The notes under the pieces: model-generated
The model's input: only the letters and a program-made list of their open reading frames with translations
Told to the model about the DNA's origin: nothing
Databases searched by the model: none
Position numbers and translations under genes: made by a program
Part shown: positions 39,324 to 47,915 of the stretch, one piece after another
Position numbering within the stretch: position 1 is the first letter of the stretch
Layout of the letters: the number at the start of each line of letters is the position of its first letter
Assembly (NCBI RefSeq): GCF_022760805.1
Contig: NZ_JAIVFL010000001.1
Coordinates: forward strand, 310,001-374,000
Direction of reading: 5' to 3'
DNA: 64,000 nucleotides
From: Candidatus Mycolicibacterium alkanivorans
GTDB taxonomy: Bacteria > Actinomycetota > Actinomycetes > Mycobacteriales > Mycobacteriaceae

Positions 39324-39698
39324 TCAGACCTGAAGGTCTTCGTCGGTCAGTTCGGTGGCGGCCAGCGCGGTGGCCAGATCACCGTGGCGGAACACCGAGG
39401 TGACGTGGTCGTGAACCACCCGGAAGGCCGACGCAGCGGTGCTGGTGTCGGCCGGGTCGGTCTTCGACGTCAGTGTCTCTTCGACGACGACGACGCCGTC
39501 GCGGTAGTAGATCTGGCCCACCTCGATGTCGGCAGTGTTGCGCTCGGCCCACTCGCGCAGCGCGGCGTGGCCCTGCGCGGCCCCGTGGACGTCCCCGATC
39601 TCGATGTCGTCGCTGGACAACGACACCAGGGTGTCGAGGTCCGCGGAGTTCAGCGCGTCATGCCAGGCGAGAACGGTGGCGATCTCCGAAGTGCTCAT
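39324..39698 (-). CDS. SnoaL/NTF2-fold small protein
   Basis: This 124-aa protein has the cone-shaped NTF2-like pattern: an N-terminal helix (IATVLAWHDALNSADLDTLVSLSSDDIEIGDV), Gly-His-Ala-Ala-Leu in the second helix (GHAALREWAERNTADIEV) and alternating beta strands to the end. Members range from isomerases to ligand-binding proteins, so no activity can be assigned. It is immediately upstream of rmlA on the same strand. Confidence 0.8.
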   Translation of the reverse strand: MSTSEIATVLAWHDALNSADLDTLVSLSSDDIEIGDVHGAAQGHAALREWAERNTADIEVGQIYYRDGVVVVEETLTSKTDPADTSTAASAFRVVHDHVTSVFRHGDLATALAATELTDEDLQV

Positions 39699-39717
39699 GA
39701 CCGCTCAAGATACCGGC

Positions 39718-40482
39718 TCAGAAGGGTGTGCGGGCCAACCAGGTCGCCCACACCCGCGGATCGCCGAACATTTCGATGTCCAACTCGGCGGGCGTCCCGC
39801 GCCGCACGATGGCCAGCAGCAGGTCACGGGCCGGCCCGCGCAGCGCGGTGGTGGCTTTGCCGTGTTCGTGGTCGACGGCGATCCCGTCGGGCCGGCCCAG
39901 GATGGTCCACTCGCCGGCTTCGCCCAGCCCGGGGTCGGTGGCGTGCAGGTGCAGCGACTGCCCGTCGCCCAGCGGGCGGTCCCCACCGGCCGGGCCCTCC
40001 GCGTCGGCGCGGACGAACACCCGCTCGAGGTATTCGCTGATGCCGTCGGCCGCCAGCGCCGGGTCGAGATAGAAGCCGGCGCCCAGGGCCAGCGCGGCGT
40101 CGGCGCGGTGCACGGCGGTCTCATGCAGGCGTCGGCGGATCCACCATTTCGCCGGACGCGGACCCAGGATCGTCCAGACCTCGGTGTCCGGGCCGGTGCG
40201 CTCGACGGCGTCGAGGAGCTGCTGCACGCCCTCGTGCAGCCAGGTGAGCTTGTTGTCCCGGCCCTCCGGTGGTTTGCCGCCGGCCACCGTGCGCGGGTCG
40301 ATGGCGTCCATCGACTGCTCGGCCACGATCTGGGCGCACCACCGGTCACCTCGTCCCACGTGGCGCATCAGCTGGCCGAGTGTCCAACCGGGGCATGTCG
40401 GCACGGGGGCCGACAGGTCGGCATCGCGGAAGAGTTCGGCGAAGGCCGCGTTCTCGGCAATCAGTGCTTGCGCGTTGTCCAT
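39718..40482 (-). CDS. Maleylpyruvate isomerase/mycothiol-dependent (DinB-like) family protein
   Basis: This 254-aa protein has the MDMPI N-terminal domain with its His-based metal pattern: TCPGWTLGQLMRHVGR near residues 29-44 and RRRLHETAVHRADAALALG near 110-130. A C-terminal domain is typical of mycobacterial members. The family includes mycothiol-dependent isomerases and S-transferases; the substrate here is unknown. The ATG lies only 14 bp from the end of an IS605-like structured remnant, whose AGGAGG may serve as a distant ribosome site. It is followed after 19 bp by the SnoaL-like gene. Confidence 0.82.
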   Translation of the reverse strand: MDNAQALIAENAAFAELFRDADLSAPVPTCPGWTLGQLMRHVGRGDRWCAQIVAEQSMDAIDPRTVAGGKPPEGRDNKLTWLHEGVQQLLDAVERTGPDTEVWTILGPRPAKWWIRRRLHETAVHRADAALALGAGFYLDPALAADGISEYLERVFVRADAEGPAGGDRPLGDGQSLHLHATDPGLGEAGEWTILGRPDGIAVDHEHGKATTALRGPARDLLLAIVRRGTPAELDIEMFGDPRVWATWLARTPF

Positions 40483-40496
40483 GACCGCAACCTACT

Positions 40497-40605
40497 TGAC
40501 CTCCTCCCGGCCCTGATGGGCCGGGATTCCGATTGGGCCTCTCACGGGGCCCAACCTTGGTTCTCACTTTCGTGACCGCACCTTTCGGCGCGGCCCCCGG
40601 TCACG
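40497..40605 (-). ncRNA. Orphan IS200/IS605 right-end / omega-RNA-like structured sequence
   Basis: Three perfect hairpins follow one another: CCCGGCCC-TGAT-GGGCCGGG (40506-40525), TTGGGCC/GGCCCAA (40533-40554) and CGTGACCG/CGGTCACG (40571-40605). Read on the minus strand the last part is GGAATCC, the first hairpin, then GGAGGAGGTCA, which is the hallmark end of TnpB-carrying IS200/IS605 elements, where it doubles as the omega-RNA scaffold preceding the guide. No tnpA or tnpB gene is in the window. The guide-position sequence (40496 and leftward) enters the MDMPI-like gene start. It may be a solo transposon end or a domesticated RNA. Confidence 0.6.
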
Positions 40606-40633
40606 GGGTGGGCGCAGGACGTGCCTGGGCCAA

Positions 40634-40641
40634 GATTATTT
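40634..40641. repeat. Target-site duplication, left copy (GATTATTT)
   Basis: GATTATTT abuts the left inverted repeat of the ISL3-family element and is repeated exactly at 42028-42035. Eight base pairs is the duplication length of ISL3 elements. Confidence 0.95.
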
Positions 40642-42027
40642 GGCTCTACTGACATGAATGTGGATGACCTCCTGTGTGGTATGGGAGCTTCAGGGTGACG
40701 GGTCCGCAGGCTAGGAGGATGAGCGCGAGGGCGGCCTTGGCACTGTGGAAGCCGTAGGCGCGTCGGATGAGAAGCCGCACCTTGGTGTTGAGCCCTTCAT
40801 GGCGTCCGTTGGAGAGTCCGCGCTCGAGGGCGGCGTCGATGCCGGCGCGGTGTTTACGGATGGTGCGTCCGGCCTTAATGAACTCGGGGATGCGGCTGCG
40901 TTGGGCTCGTGCGCACCAGCGATTGAGCAGTTCGGCGACGGTGGCCGTGTCGAGGTCGCCGGCGAATACCTCGCGAAGTGCTTCCTTGAGTTGGTAGGCG
41001 CGCCAAAGTATTCCACCGTTGCGTTTCATCTCCCGTAGGGTTTGGGCTTGGGTGTCGGTGAGGTCGGCAGGATTCTTCAGCAGCGCCCAGCGAGCGCCCT
41101 TGAACGTCTTGGCGATGCGCTGATCGGGCAGTGTGCGGGCGGCCTGCCAGACCTGGCGGCGCACCGCCTCAAGCGCATCGGTGACGACTTTGACAACGTG
41201 GAAGGGATCAAAGCAGATGACCGCCGCTGGTGCCCGCTCGCGCACGGCTTTGGCGTAGGCCGGTCCCATGTCCATCGACACCGCCTCCAGGGATGCGCCG
41301 CCGTCGGGCAGCTCGTCGAAGAATGCGCCCAAGGTGTCGGTGTCCTTACCGGGTTTGCCCCACACGATGGTGCCGCTGTCGTGGTCGGAGACCAGCGTCA
41401 AATACCGGTGGTGTTTGCGCCAGGAGATCTCATCGACGCCGATGTCGACCAGCCCGCACAGCCGGTCGGGGTCTAACACGTCGGCGACGACCCGCTCACA
41501 GATCGCGCCCACGGTGCGCCAGGCGACACGGGCAAAGCTGCTGACGGTGGTCTTGTCGGCCTTGGTGACCAGCCACGCCACCAGGTCCTCGAAGTCGCGG
41601 GTGTGCCGGGAATCGGGGCGCGCAAACGGCACGCCCTCGGCCAGCACACCGTGGTCCGGGCAGCGCAGCCGTCTGCGCCGCAACAGGATCCGACATATCC
41701 GCCCACCCATGTCCAGATGCCGCCACGATGAGTCCACCTCACGGGTGTCATAGCGGTGCCCGGTGCTAAACGAACACTGCGGGCAGCACAGCCGCCGACG
41801 GCGCAAGCTAACCGTCACCCGCAGCTCGCCGTCGCACACAGCGGTCTTGCCGGCCCGCACCCCAGACAGTCCGAGGAGGGAATTGAGTAGGGTTGATGCG
41901 CGCACGGACGGCTCCAGGATCGATTGGGGTCAGAGCCTTCGAACCTAGATCACCGTCCGTGCGTCCCCACTCACCATCCCCGGCCCATACCACACGCTCC
42001 CCGATCCACATGAACGTCAGGAGAGCC
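40642..42027 (-). mobile_element. Complete ISL3-family insertion sequence, 1386 bp
   Basis: The element begins GGCTCTACTGACATGAATG at 40642 and ends with its imperfect inverted copy (reverse reads GGCTCTCCTGACGTTCATG) at 42027. Identity between the ends continues through ATGTGGAT and TGTGGTATGGG. One intact transposase gene fills it. Perfect 8-bp direct repeats flank it, so it arrived by transposition and has not rearranged. The uninterrupted target was a spacer between the omega-RNA-like remnant and ugd. Confidence 0.95.
40646..41905 (-). CDS. ISL3-family transposase
   Basis: This 419-aa DDE transposase has an N-terminal zinc-ribbon region (CPQCSFSTGHRYDTREVDSSWRHLDMGG and CPDHGV) and an HTH-like segment. 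The catalytic domain includes VDIGVDEISWRKHHRYLTLVSDHDSGTIVW, VSMDMGPAYAKAVRERAPAAVICFDPFHVVKVV and the Glu region GRHEGLNTKVRLLIRRAYGFHS. The full length and intact motifs suggest an active enzyme. Its stop codon lies within the left terminal repeat. GTG 41905 is the likely start. Confidence 0.95.
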   Translation of the reverse strand: MRASTLLNSLLGLSGVRAGKTAVCDGELRVTVSLRRRRLCCPQCSFSTGHRYDTREVDSSWRHLDMGGRICRILLRRRRLRCPDHGVLAEGVPFARPDSRHTRDFEDLVAWLVTKADKTTVSSFARVAWRTVGAICERVVADVLDPDRLCGLVDIGVDEISWRKHHRYLTLVSDHDSGTIVWGKPGKDTDTLGAFFDELPDGGASLEAVSMDMGPAYAKAVRERAPAAVICFDPFHVVKVVTDALEAVRRQVWQAARTLPDQRIAKTFKGARWALLKNPADLTDTQAQTLREMKRNGGILWRAYQLKEALREVFAGDLDTATVAELLNRWCARAQRSRIPEFIKAGRTIRKHRAGIDAALERGLSNGRHEGLNTKVRLLIRRAYGFHSAKAALALILLACGPVTLKLPYHTGGHPHSCQ

Positions 42028-42035
42028 GATTATTT
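42028..42035. repeat. Target-site duplication, right copy (GATTATTT)
   Basis: Exact copy of 40634-40641 immediately outside the right inverted repeat of the ISL3 element. Confidence 0.95.
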
Positions 42036-42072
42036 CCGCAGCATCATGGTCCGCATGGCCGCCGTGGCAATC

Positions 42073-43401
42073 CTATCGGGGTGCCGGGCGCCCCAGCGCA
42101 TAGACCTTCCATCCGGCATCGATCCAGCGGTCCGCGTCCAGGCAATTGCGGCCATCGACAACCACTTTGGAACGCACGGTGGTGGCCAGAGTCTCGGGCT
42201 GCAGTTCGAGGAACTCCCGCCACTCGGTGAGCACCAGCACGGCGTCGGCTCGGTCGCACGCCTCCAGTGCCGACGTCGAGTAATTCAGCGTCGGGAAGAG
42301 CCGCTGCGAATTCTCCATCGCCTTGGGGTCGTAGACGTTGACCGTGGCCCCGTTGAGCTGCAGCATGCCTGCGACATTGAGCGCCGGGGAATCCCGCACG
42401 TCGTCGGACTCGGGCTTGAACGCCGCCCCGAGGACGGCGATGTTGGCGCCCAGCAGCGAACCGCCGCAGGCGGTGGTGGCCAGTTCCACCATCCGGGTGC
42501 GGCGGCGCATGTTGATGCTGTCGACCTCGCGCAGGAACGTCAACGCGTGGTTGGCGCCGAGTTCACCGGCGCGGGCCATGAAGGCCCGGATGTCCTTGGG
42601 CAGGCAGCCGCCGCCGAAACCCAAGCCTGCGTTGAGGAATCGCCGTCCGATCCGCGGGTCGTGGCCCAGTGCGTCGGCTAGGACGCGGACGTCCGCACCG
42701 GCGGCCTCGCAGACCTCCGAGATGGCATTGATGAAGGAGATCTTGGTGGCCAGAAAGGCATTCGCCGACACCTTCACCAGCTCCGCGGTCTGCAGGTCGG
42801 TGAGCAGGAACGGCACCCCCTCGTCGAGCAGCGGTGCGTACAACTCGCGCAGCGCCCTCTCACCACGAGTCGAATCAGCCTGTACCCCGACGACGATTCG
42901 ATCCGGGTGCAGGGTGTCGTGCACCGCGAAACCTTCGCGCAGGAACTCCGGATTCCACGCGACCTCGACGTCCACGCCGGCACGGGCCAATTGCCTGGCC
43001 CGGCCGGCGAGTTCGGCTGCGGTGCCCACCGGCACCGTCGATTTTCCGACGATCACCGACGGCCTGGTCAACCGGGGCACCAGATCGTCGATCACCGCGC
43101 GCACGTGGCGCAGATCAGCGCCGTATTCGCCCTTCTTCTGCGGTGTGCCGACTCCGAGGAAGTGGATGTCAGCGAACTCAGCAGCCAGGCCGTAGTCGGT
43201 AGTGAACTGCAATCGTCCGGCAGAGAGATTGTCCTGCAACATCTTTGCCAGTTCAGGCTCGTAGAACGGGATGTCGCCGGCGGACAGTTTCGCGATCTTC
43301 CCCGGATCGATGTCGATGCCAACCACCTCGTGACCCAACTCGGCCATGCCCGCGGCGTGCGTCGCGCCGAGATAGCCGGTGCCGAAGACTGTGCATCGCA
43401 T
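42073..43401 (-). CDS. UDP-glucose 6-dehydrogenase
   Basis: This 442-aa NAD-dependent enzyme oxidises UDP-glucose to UDP-glucuronate for polysaccharide and glycolipid synthesis. The Rossmann start is CTVFGTGYLGATHAAGMAELGHEVVGIDID, the catalytic Cys is in GLGFGGGCLPKDIRAF (about residue 265), and the C-terminal domain shows LGAAFKPESDDVRDSPAL and VVDGRNCLD. The length equals M. tuberculosis UdgA (Rv0322), as does its position next to dcd. The start is ATG 43399-43401. Confidence 0.95.
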   Translation of the reverse strand: MRCTVFGTGYLGATHAAGMAELGHEVVGIDIDPGKIAKLSAGDIPFYEPELAKMLQDNLSAGRLQFTTDYGLAAEFADIHFLGVGTPQKKGEYGADLRHVRAVIDDLVPRLTRPSVIVGKSTVPVGTAAELAGRARQLARAGVDVEVAWNPEFLREGFAVHDTLHPDRIVVGVQADSTRGERALRELYAPLLDEGVPFLLTDLQTAELVKVSANAFLATKISFINAISEVCEAAGADVRVLADALGHDPRIGRRFLNAGLGFGGGCLPKDIRAFMARAGELGANHALTFLREVDSINMRRRTRMVELATTACGGSLLGANIAVLGAAFKPESDDVRDSPALNVAGMLQLNGATVNVYDPKAMENSQRLFPTLNYSTSALEACDRADAVLVLTEWREFLELQPETLATTVRSKVVVDGRNCLDADRWIDAGWKVYALGRPAPR

Positions 43402-43484
43402 ACTGCCTCTATAGGCAGCGGCGATGAGCTAACCGCGTCGCGACACCAAGCGCGAGGCTAACGTCGGGTGAACTCGGGTCGCGG

Positions 43485-45233
43485 TCAGTGACCGAAGGGC
43501 GGCCACGGCCACAACGGCGAGTTGCCGCCGCCCGATCCGCGCGAGCCACCGGAGCTGCCGGAACCCGAATCCGAGCCACCGCTCGAGCCTGATCCCGAGC
43601 CACCACCCGAGCCGTAGCCGCCGGATCCGGCCGCCGGAGCGGGGTACCTCGGCGCCTCAACCTCGGGGGGAGCCGAGTACGTCGGCGGGGCCGAGTAGGT
43701 GGGCAGCGGCGTGTAAGTCGGCAGCGGCGTGTAGGTGGGCAGCGGCGTGTAAGTCGGCAGCGGCGTGTAGGTCGGCGGGGTGGGGACCGGAGTCGGTGTG
43801 TACTTCGGCGGCGGTGTGTACGTCGGCGGCGGCGTGTACTTCGGCGGCGGCGGGTACTTCGGCGGCGGCGAGTAGGCCGGGTACTGCGGTACCAGAGGCC
43901 GCAGGAACGGCGGCAGCAGCGGCGGCAACACGATGACGGGCGGCGCGATGATGGGCGCTGGAATCACCGGGGCCACTGGCGCGGGAGCCGGTGGCGGGGC
44001 TACCGGAGCGGGTGCGGCAGGAGCAGGCTCAGGCGCCGCGGGGGCCGGGGCTTCGCGCGCCGGACTCACGAACACGGTCCGCGGCGCCTGCTGCACCACT
44101 GGCACCGGTTCCTGGATGGTTTCCGGGGCCGACGACGGTGCCGGCGCGGGTACCTCGGCCTGCGGGGTGGCTGGGGCCGGAGCCTGGCTGCTGGGCACGA
44201 TCACGCTCTCGCCCGGGCTGGGCCGCTGGTCGACGGTCGGCCGGATGCTGACCGCCAGCGAGATCACAAAGGCCACCACACCGATGACGAACACAGAGGT
44301 CAGCGCGCTGCCGACGAGCAGGAAGGGCTTGCGCCCGGGCTCGTCCTCGGCGATGACGTCGTCCGCGTCGGCGGACACGGCCTCGTAACCGGCGTCCTCG
44401 TCAGGCACCTCGCTGTAGCCCAGCGGCGCCATGTAGCCGGCGGCCGCCATCTGGGTGGCGCCGGCCGACATCTCGGTGCCGGCGCAGGCGGCGTACGCCG
44501 CTCCGGCGGTGGTGCCGTCCCGATCCTGCGCGTAGGCCAGGCCGACAGTCGTGGCTTCGTAGCGGGGTGCCTTCGCCGAGGCCAGCGCGGCACCGCGCGC
44601 CAGGGCAAGATCGGCTTCCTCGGGGGCATGGACCGGCAGGGTGGTCTCCTGCGCGATCTGGGCCTTGACCGCGGCGACGTCCACCCCCGCGCCGACCACG
44701 AACAGGCCCTGCGGCGGCGGGTCGAGCGCTTCGAGGCCGGCGACCATGCGGGTCAGCTCGGCGACGGCGTCGGGGGCGTGTAGGGTCTGGCTCTCGACCT
44801 TCACGATCGCGCCGCCGTCGGTCTCCACCACCGACAGCGTCGCGGTGTCACGCTCGAGGAACATCAGCGCGGTGCGCTCGTAGCCGACGGCCTGTCCGAC
44901 CGCCTGGGCCAGCGCGCCCGCGGCATGCAGTTCGGGCACTAGGACGACGTCGTGGATCTTGCGCGCCGCGAGCGCCTCGCGCAGTTCGGCCGCGCTCACG
45001 TAGTCGGTCCACGCGACACCGGTGGACACCAGACGGTGGCCACCTTCCTGCGCGCTCTCGCGGGTGCCGAGGATGGCGGCGACAACCTGCTCGGCCGCAG
45101 TTGTTGCCGCGCCTTCTGCGGCGGCCAGGTCGAAGGTGTCGTAGTCGACGGTGATGCCGTCGGCTTTCTCGCCTTCGACCAGCGCCATGCGGACCGTCGT
45201 GGGTGTCATCGACACACCAAGTACGATGTCCAC
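43485..45233 (-). CDS. Actin-fold (Hsp70-like) single-pass membrane protein with Pro-rich repeat tail
   Basis: This 582-aa protein starts at GTG 45233 after GGAGGGG. Residues 1-230 look like a degenerate actin/Hsp70-type ATPase: MDIVLGVSMTPTTVRMALVEG, TALMFLERDTATLSVVETDGG and LFVVGAGVDVAAVKAQI. About 70 acidic residues, a single helix (about 308-330, PFLLVGSALTSVFVIGVVAFVISLAV) and 240 residues of Pro/Ala/Thr/Tyr tail follow, with TYTPLP, TYSAPP and KYTPPP repeats and a Gly/Ser-rich end. The layout repeats that of the Hsp70-like protein at 28 kb, so the window holds two membrane-tethered actin-fold proteins. The function is unknown. Confidence 0.8.
   Translation of the reverse strand: MDIVLGVSMTPTTVRMALVEGEKADGITVDYDTFDLAAAEGAATTAAEQVVAAILGTRESAQEGGHRLVSTGVAWTDYVSAAELREALAARKIHDVVLVPELHAAGALAQAVGQAVGYERTALMFLERDTATLSVVETDGGAIVKVESQTLHAPDAVAELTRMVAGLEALDPPPQGLFVVGAGVDVAAVKAQIAQETTLPVHAPEEADLALARGAALASAKAPRYEATTVGLAYAQDRDGTTAGAAYAACAGTEMSAGATQMAAAGYMAPLGYSEVPDEDAGYEAVSADADDVIAEDEPGRKPFLLVGSALTSVFVIGVVAFVISLAVSIRPTVDQRPSPGESVIVPSSQAPAPATPQAEVPAPAPSSAPETIQEPVPVVQQAPRTVFVSPAREAPAPAAPEPAPAAPAPVAPPPAPAPVAPVIPAPIIAPPVIVLPPLLPPFLRPLVPQYPAYSPPPKYPPPPKYTPPPTYTPPPKYTPTPVPTPPTYTPLPTYTPLPTYTPLPTYTPLPTYSAPPTYSAPPEVEAPRYPAPAAGSGGYGSGGGSGSGSSGGSDSGSGSSGGSRGSGGGNSPLWPWPPFGH
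43694..43850 (-). repeat. 18-bp tandem repeats encoding TYTPLP/KYTPPP
   Basis: GGCAGCGGCGTGTAxGT-type units repeat four times (about 43694-43770), encoding TYTPLP. They are followed by related units encoding YTPTP and KYTPPP to about 43850. Units are in frame, so length variation among strains is expected. Confidence 0.8.
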
Positions 45234-45389
45234 TACCCCTCCAAGGTTGTTTGCTGGCTGGCCCCGACCTGCTTCCGCGATTCACCCGGCGAGAGCCGCT
45301 CGGCCTATATTTCCATCGCCGCAGGTAGTGGCGGTGTTACAGCCGGTCGGCGTAGCTGGCGCCTTGCTGCTGACCCTAGAGTTCCGAGG

Positions 45390-45971
45390 TTACTCGCCGC
45401 GCGAGGAGTGGATGAAGTTCTGATAAGAACGCGACGGCGTGGGGCCGCGCTGACCCTGGTATTTCGAGCCCACGCTGGCGCTGCCGTAGGGGTGCTCGGC
45501 CGGGCTGGTGAGCCGCAGCAGGCATAGTTGGCCGATCTTCATCCCGGGCCACAGCGTGATGGGCAGGTTGGCCACGTTGGACAGCTCCAGGGTGATGTGC
45601 CCGGAGAAACCGGGGTCGATGAAGCCGGCGGTGGAGTGCGTCAGCAGCCCGAGGCGCCCCAGCGAGGACTTGCCCTCGAGGCGGCCGGCGAGGTCATCGG
45701 GAAGCGTGCAGCATTCCAGGGTGGAGCCCAGGACGAACTCGCCGGGATGCAGCACGAACGGTTCACCGTCGACGGCCTGGACCAGGCTGGTCAGCTCGTC
45801 CTGCTGCTTGGCTGGGTCGATGTGGGTGTAGCGGGTGTTGTTGAAGACCCGGAACAGGTTGTCCAGCCGGACGTCCACGCTCGAGGGCTGCACCAGGGTG
45901 TCGTCGAACGGGTCGATGCCGAGTCGGCCGTCGGCGATTGCGGCGCGGATGTCACGATCGGAGAGCAGCAC
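45390..45971 (-). CDS. dcd: dCTP deaminase (dUMP-forming type)
   Basis: This 193-aa trimeric enzyme has [30 protein letters not shown], the catalytic Glu in [34 protein letters not shown] and the tail [16 protein letters not shown]. Mycobacterial Dcd converts dCTP to dUMP directly, combining deaminase and dUTPase activity; this family property is inferred here. It is flanked by the actin-fold gene and tRNA-Gly. The start is ATG 45971. Confidence 0.96.
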   Translation of the reverse strand: MLLSDRDIRAAIADGRLGIDPFDDTLVQPSSVDVRLDNLFRVFNNTRYTHIDPAKQQDELTSLVQAVDGEPFVLHPGEFVLGSTLECCTLPDDLAGRLEGKSSLGRLGLLTHSTAGFIDPGFSGHITLELSNVANLPITLWPGMKIGQLCLLRLTSPAEHPYGSASVGSKYQGQRGPTPSRSYQNFIHSSRGE

Positions 45972-46150
45972 GCGACGAGCGTATAGCCGTCGCGGGAAAG
46001 ATACGGAGACGGCGTCGACCTGGTGTCAACGTATGCCGCCGACGAGAAGGGGTTGGACTGCTCGCGGTTCGGCGATCTTGACACCCGGTTGAAGTCCCGC
46101 CAGGGCGTGACCCGTGGGCCGACGAGTTGCTATCCTTTCTCAGCACAGTT

Positions 46151-46224
46151 GCCGATGTAGTTCAATGGCAGAACATCAGCTTCCCAAGCTGAATACGCGG
46201 GTTCGATTCCCGTCATCGGCTCCA
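46151..46224 (+). tRNA. tRNA-Gly (anticodon CCC), CCA encoded
   Basis: The cloverleaf is complete: acceptor GCCGATG/CATCGGC, D arm GTTC-AATGGCA-GAAC, anticodon arm TCAGC-TTCCCAA-GCTGA with CCC at the anticodon, T arm CGGG-TTCGATT-CCCG, discriminator T and genomic CCA at 46222-46224. It decodes GGG. It lies between dcd (divergent) and the end of an alpha/beta-hydrolase gene. Confidence 0.97.
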
Positions 46225-46405
46225 GGCAAGAACCAGGTCAGCGGCGCTTATGCTGGGCCATTCAGAGATCGGTAGAGATCGCTGCGCGGGAACCCACCTT
46301 AGCGGAATCTCTGCTTTGCAAAGCGCCTGGCAGCCTTGTGGTTTGACCGATCCATTCGCGAGGCGCCATATGCGTGAGGTGGCCGGTCGCGCGAGATTGG
46401 TTGGC

Positions 46406-47728
46406 CTAGATGAGTTGGGCTACCTCGAGGAGTGCTTTGGCCTTGGTTTCGCCTTCGGCCTTCGCGTATTTCGCGAATTGACGGATGAACAGGTCTGCCC
46501 CGGCGGGGTCGGCGGGTGCCGGGGCCGGGCCGCCGTCGAGGATGTGGTTGAGCCAGTTGAATATCGCGGCTTGCGCGTAGCTCAGTCCACCCATTTGGCA
46601 GTGACTTGAGGCGCCCTCGGTGCGGGTGAACAACCGGATGTAGCGATCGCAGTTGAGCGAGAGCATGAAATCGAGCATGCCGATGATGATGTCGGGCGAA
46701 GGCGCGGCGGCGTCGTGGATGTCGTCCTCACTGAACAGAAACAGCATCGGGTTGTGATAGCGGTCGGTGAAATCCTTGACGGTGTAGGACTGATAGACCT
46801 CGACCCATTCGTGCGCGCTGTCGATGCCCAGCGTCCACTCCGAGTGCCGGTAGCCCCAGCGGGCTGGGGTGTTGACCTTCATAAGCAGTTTGAACGCCGC
46901 TTCCACGAAGGTGGTTTTCTCCAGTAGTCCCTTCATCCCCGCGCGGGCGGCCGCGCCGCAGTCGACGACCAGCGAGTTGGGGATACAGGCGGCGATTCTT
47001 GGGTCCAAGGCTGCGCGGGTAGCCAGGTAGCCGCCCATCGAGTACCCGATGATGGCCAGCTTGGCGGGGTCGACGTCGCCGCGGGTCAGCAAGTAGTCGA
47101 CCACGGCGCCGACCGGTTTTTCGTAGTCGGGCCGAAATGTCAGCCCGGGGTTGGTCTTGAGGGCGCCCCATTGGCCGGGACCCTCGAACATCAGGCAATT
47201 CCAGCCGTGGGCGGGTGCGACCGCGCCAATCCAGCAGTACAGTTCCTCCATGGTGGAATCGAATCCGCCGAGTGCGATCAGGGTGGGGCGCGGGCCATCA
47301 CCGCCAGACACGAAGTAGGCTGGCAGCCGCGCGTTTTCGAAGTCGATCTCCACGCACTCGATCGTGGTGTCGTTCAGCGCGATCATCTGATGAAAGCAGT
47401 CCTTGCTACGCCGCCACAACCGGGTATGGCGGGCCTCGGTGTGGTGGGCGTAGAACACCGCCATTCGGTAGTAGTTGGCCGCCCGCAGGAACGCGTCGCG
47501 GGCGCTGATGTGGTTGCCGATTCGGTGCTCGCTCTCGGCAAAGGCTGCGACCCGATCAGCGGTGGCGGCCCACTGGCGGATCCAGCTGGCGAAGCTGTTG
47601 TTCTTGACGCGGCTGATAGTGTCCATGCACTCGCCGTATTCGGCCGCGCCGGCGGCCTGCAACGACAATCCGCGGACGAACTCGTAATTGAAGCCGCCGA
47701 CGGTCTTGTTGGCGAAGTCGACCTTCAT
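46406..47728 (-). CDS. Alpha/beta hydrolase (FrsA / dihydropseudooxynicotine-hydrolase-like)
   Basis: This 440-aa protein starts at ATG 47728 behind GGAAGGA; upstream frame to 47881 lacks a ribosome site. An N-terminal helical cap (1-130, FNYEFVRGLSLQAAGAAEYGECMDTISRVKNN) precedes an alpha/beta-hydrolase fold with nucleophile elbow GYSMGGYLATRAAL (Ser about 251), an acid in LFLFSEDDIHDAA and a late His in GASSHCQMGG. The cap resembles that of C-C-bond or ester hydrolases of the DHPON type. The substrate is unknown. MmpL is the gene upstream on the same strand, and lipid or xenobiotic handling is plausible. Confidence 0.85.
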   Translation of the reverse strand: MKVDFANKTVGGFNYEFVRGLSLQAAGAAEYGECMDTISRVKNNSFASWIRQWAATADRVAAFAESEHRIGNHISARDAFLRAANYYRMAVFYAHHTEARHTRLWRRSKDCFHQMIALNDTTIECVEIDFENARLPAYFVSGGDGPRPTLIALGGFDSTMEELYCWIGAVAPAHGWNCLMFEGPGQWGALKTNPGLTFRPDYEKPVGAVVDYLLTRGDVDPAKLAIIGYSMGGYLATRAALDPRIAACIPNSLVVDCGAAARAGMKGLLEKTTFVEAAFKLLMKVNTPARWGYRHSEWTLGIDSAHEWVEVYQSYTVKDFTDRYHNPMLFLFSEDDIHDAAAPSPDIIIGMLDFMLSLNCDRYIRLFTRTEGASSHCQMGGLSYAQAAIFNWLNHILDGGPAPAPADPAGADLFIRQFAKYAKAEGETKAKALLEVAQLI

Positions 47729-47915
47729 CGCATTCCTTCCCCATGGAGTTGTCGGTTTGGTCTTGTCACGACGCCGCGATCGAGCGGCTGATGTACAGCG
47801 GTCGGCGCGGTAGAGCGCCCCAGCGGGCGCGCCCAGACAGCGTTCGATCGCTTCGATGTGCGCGCCGTAGGTGGCCACCATTTGTTTGACGGTTCGTTGT
47901 AGCTAGCGCCGTCGA

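Noticed and set aside
46151..46224. tRNA-Gly as the attachment site of an integrated element
   Set aside because: No integrase gene and no second copy of the tRNA 3' end was seen in the window.
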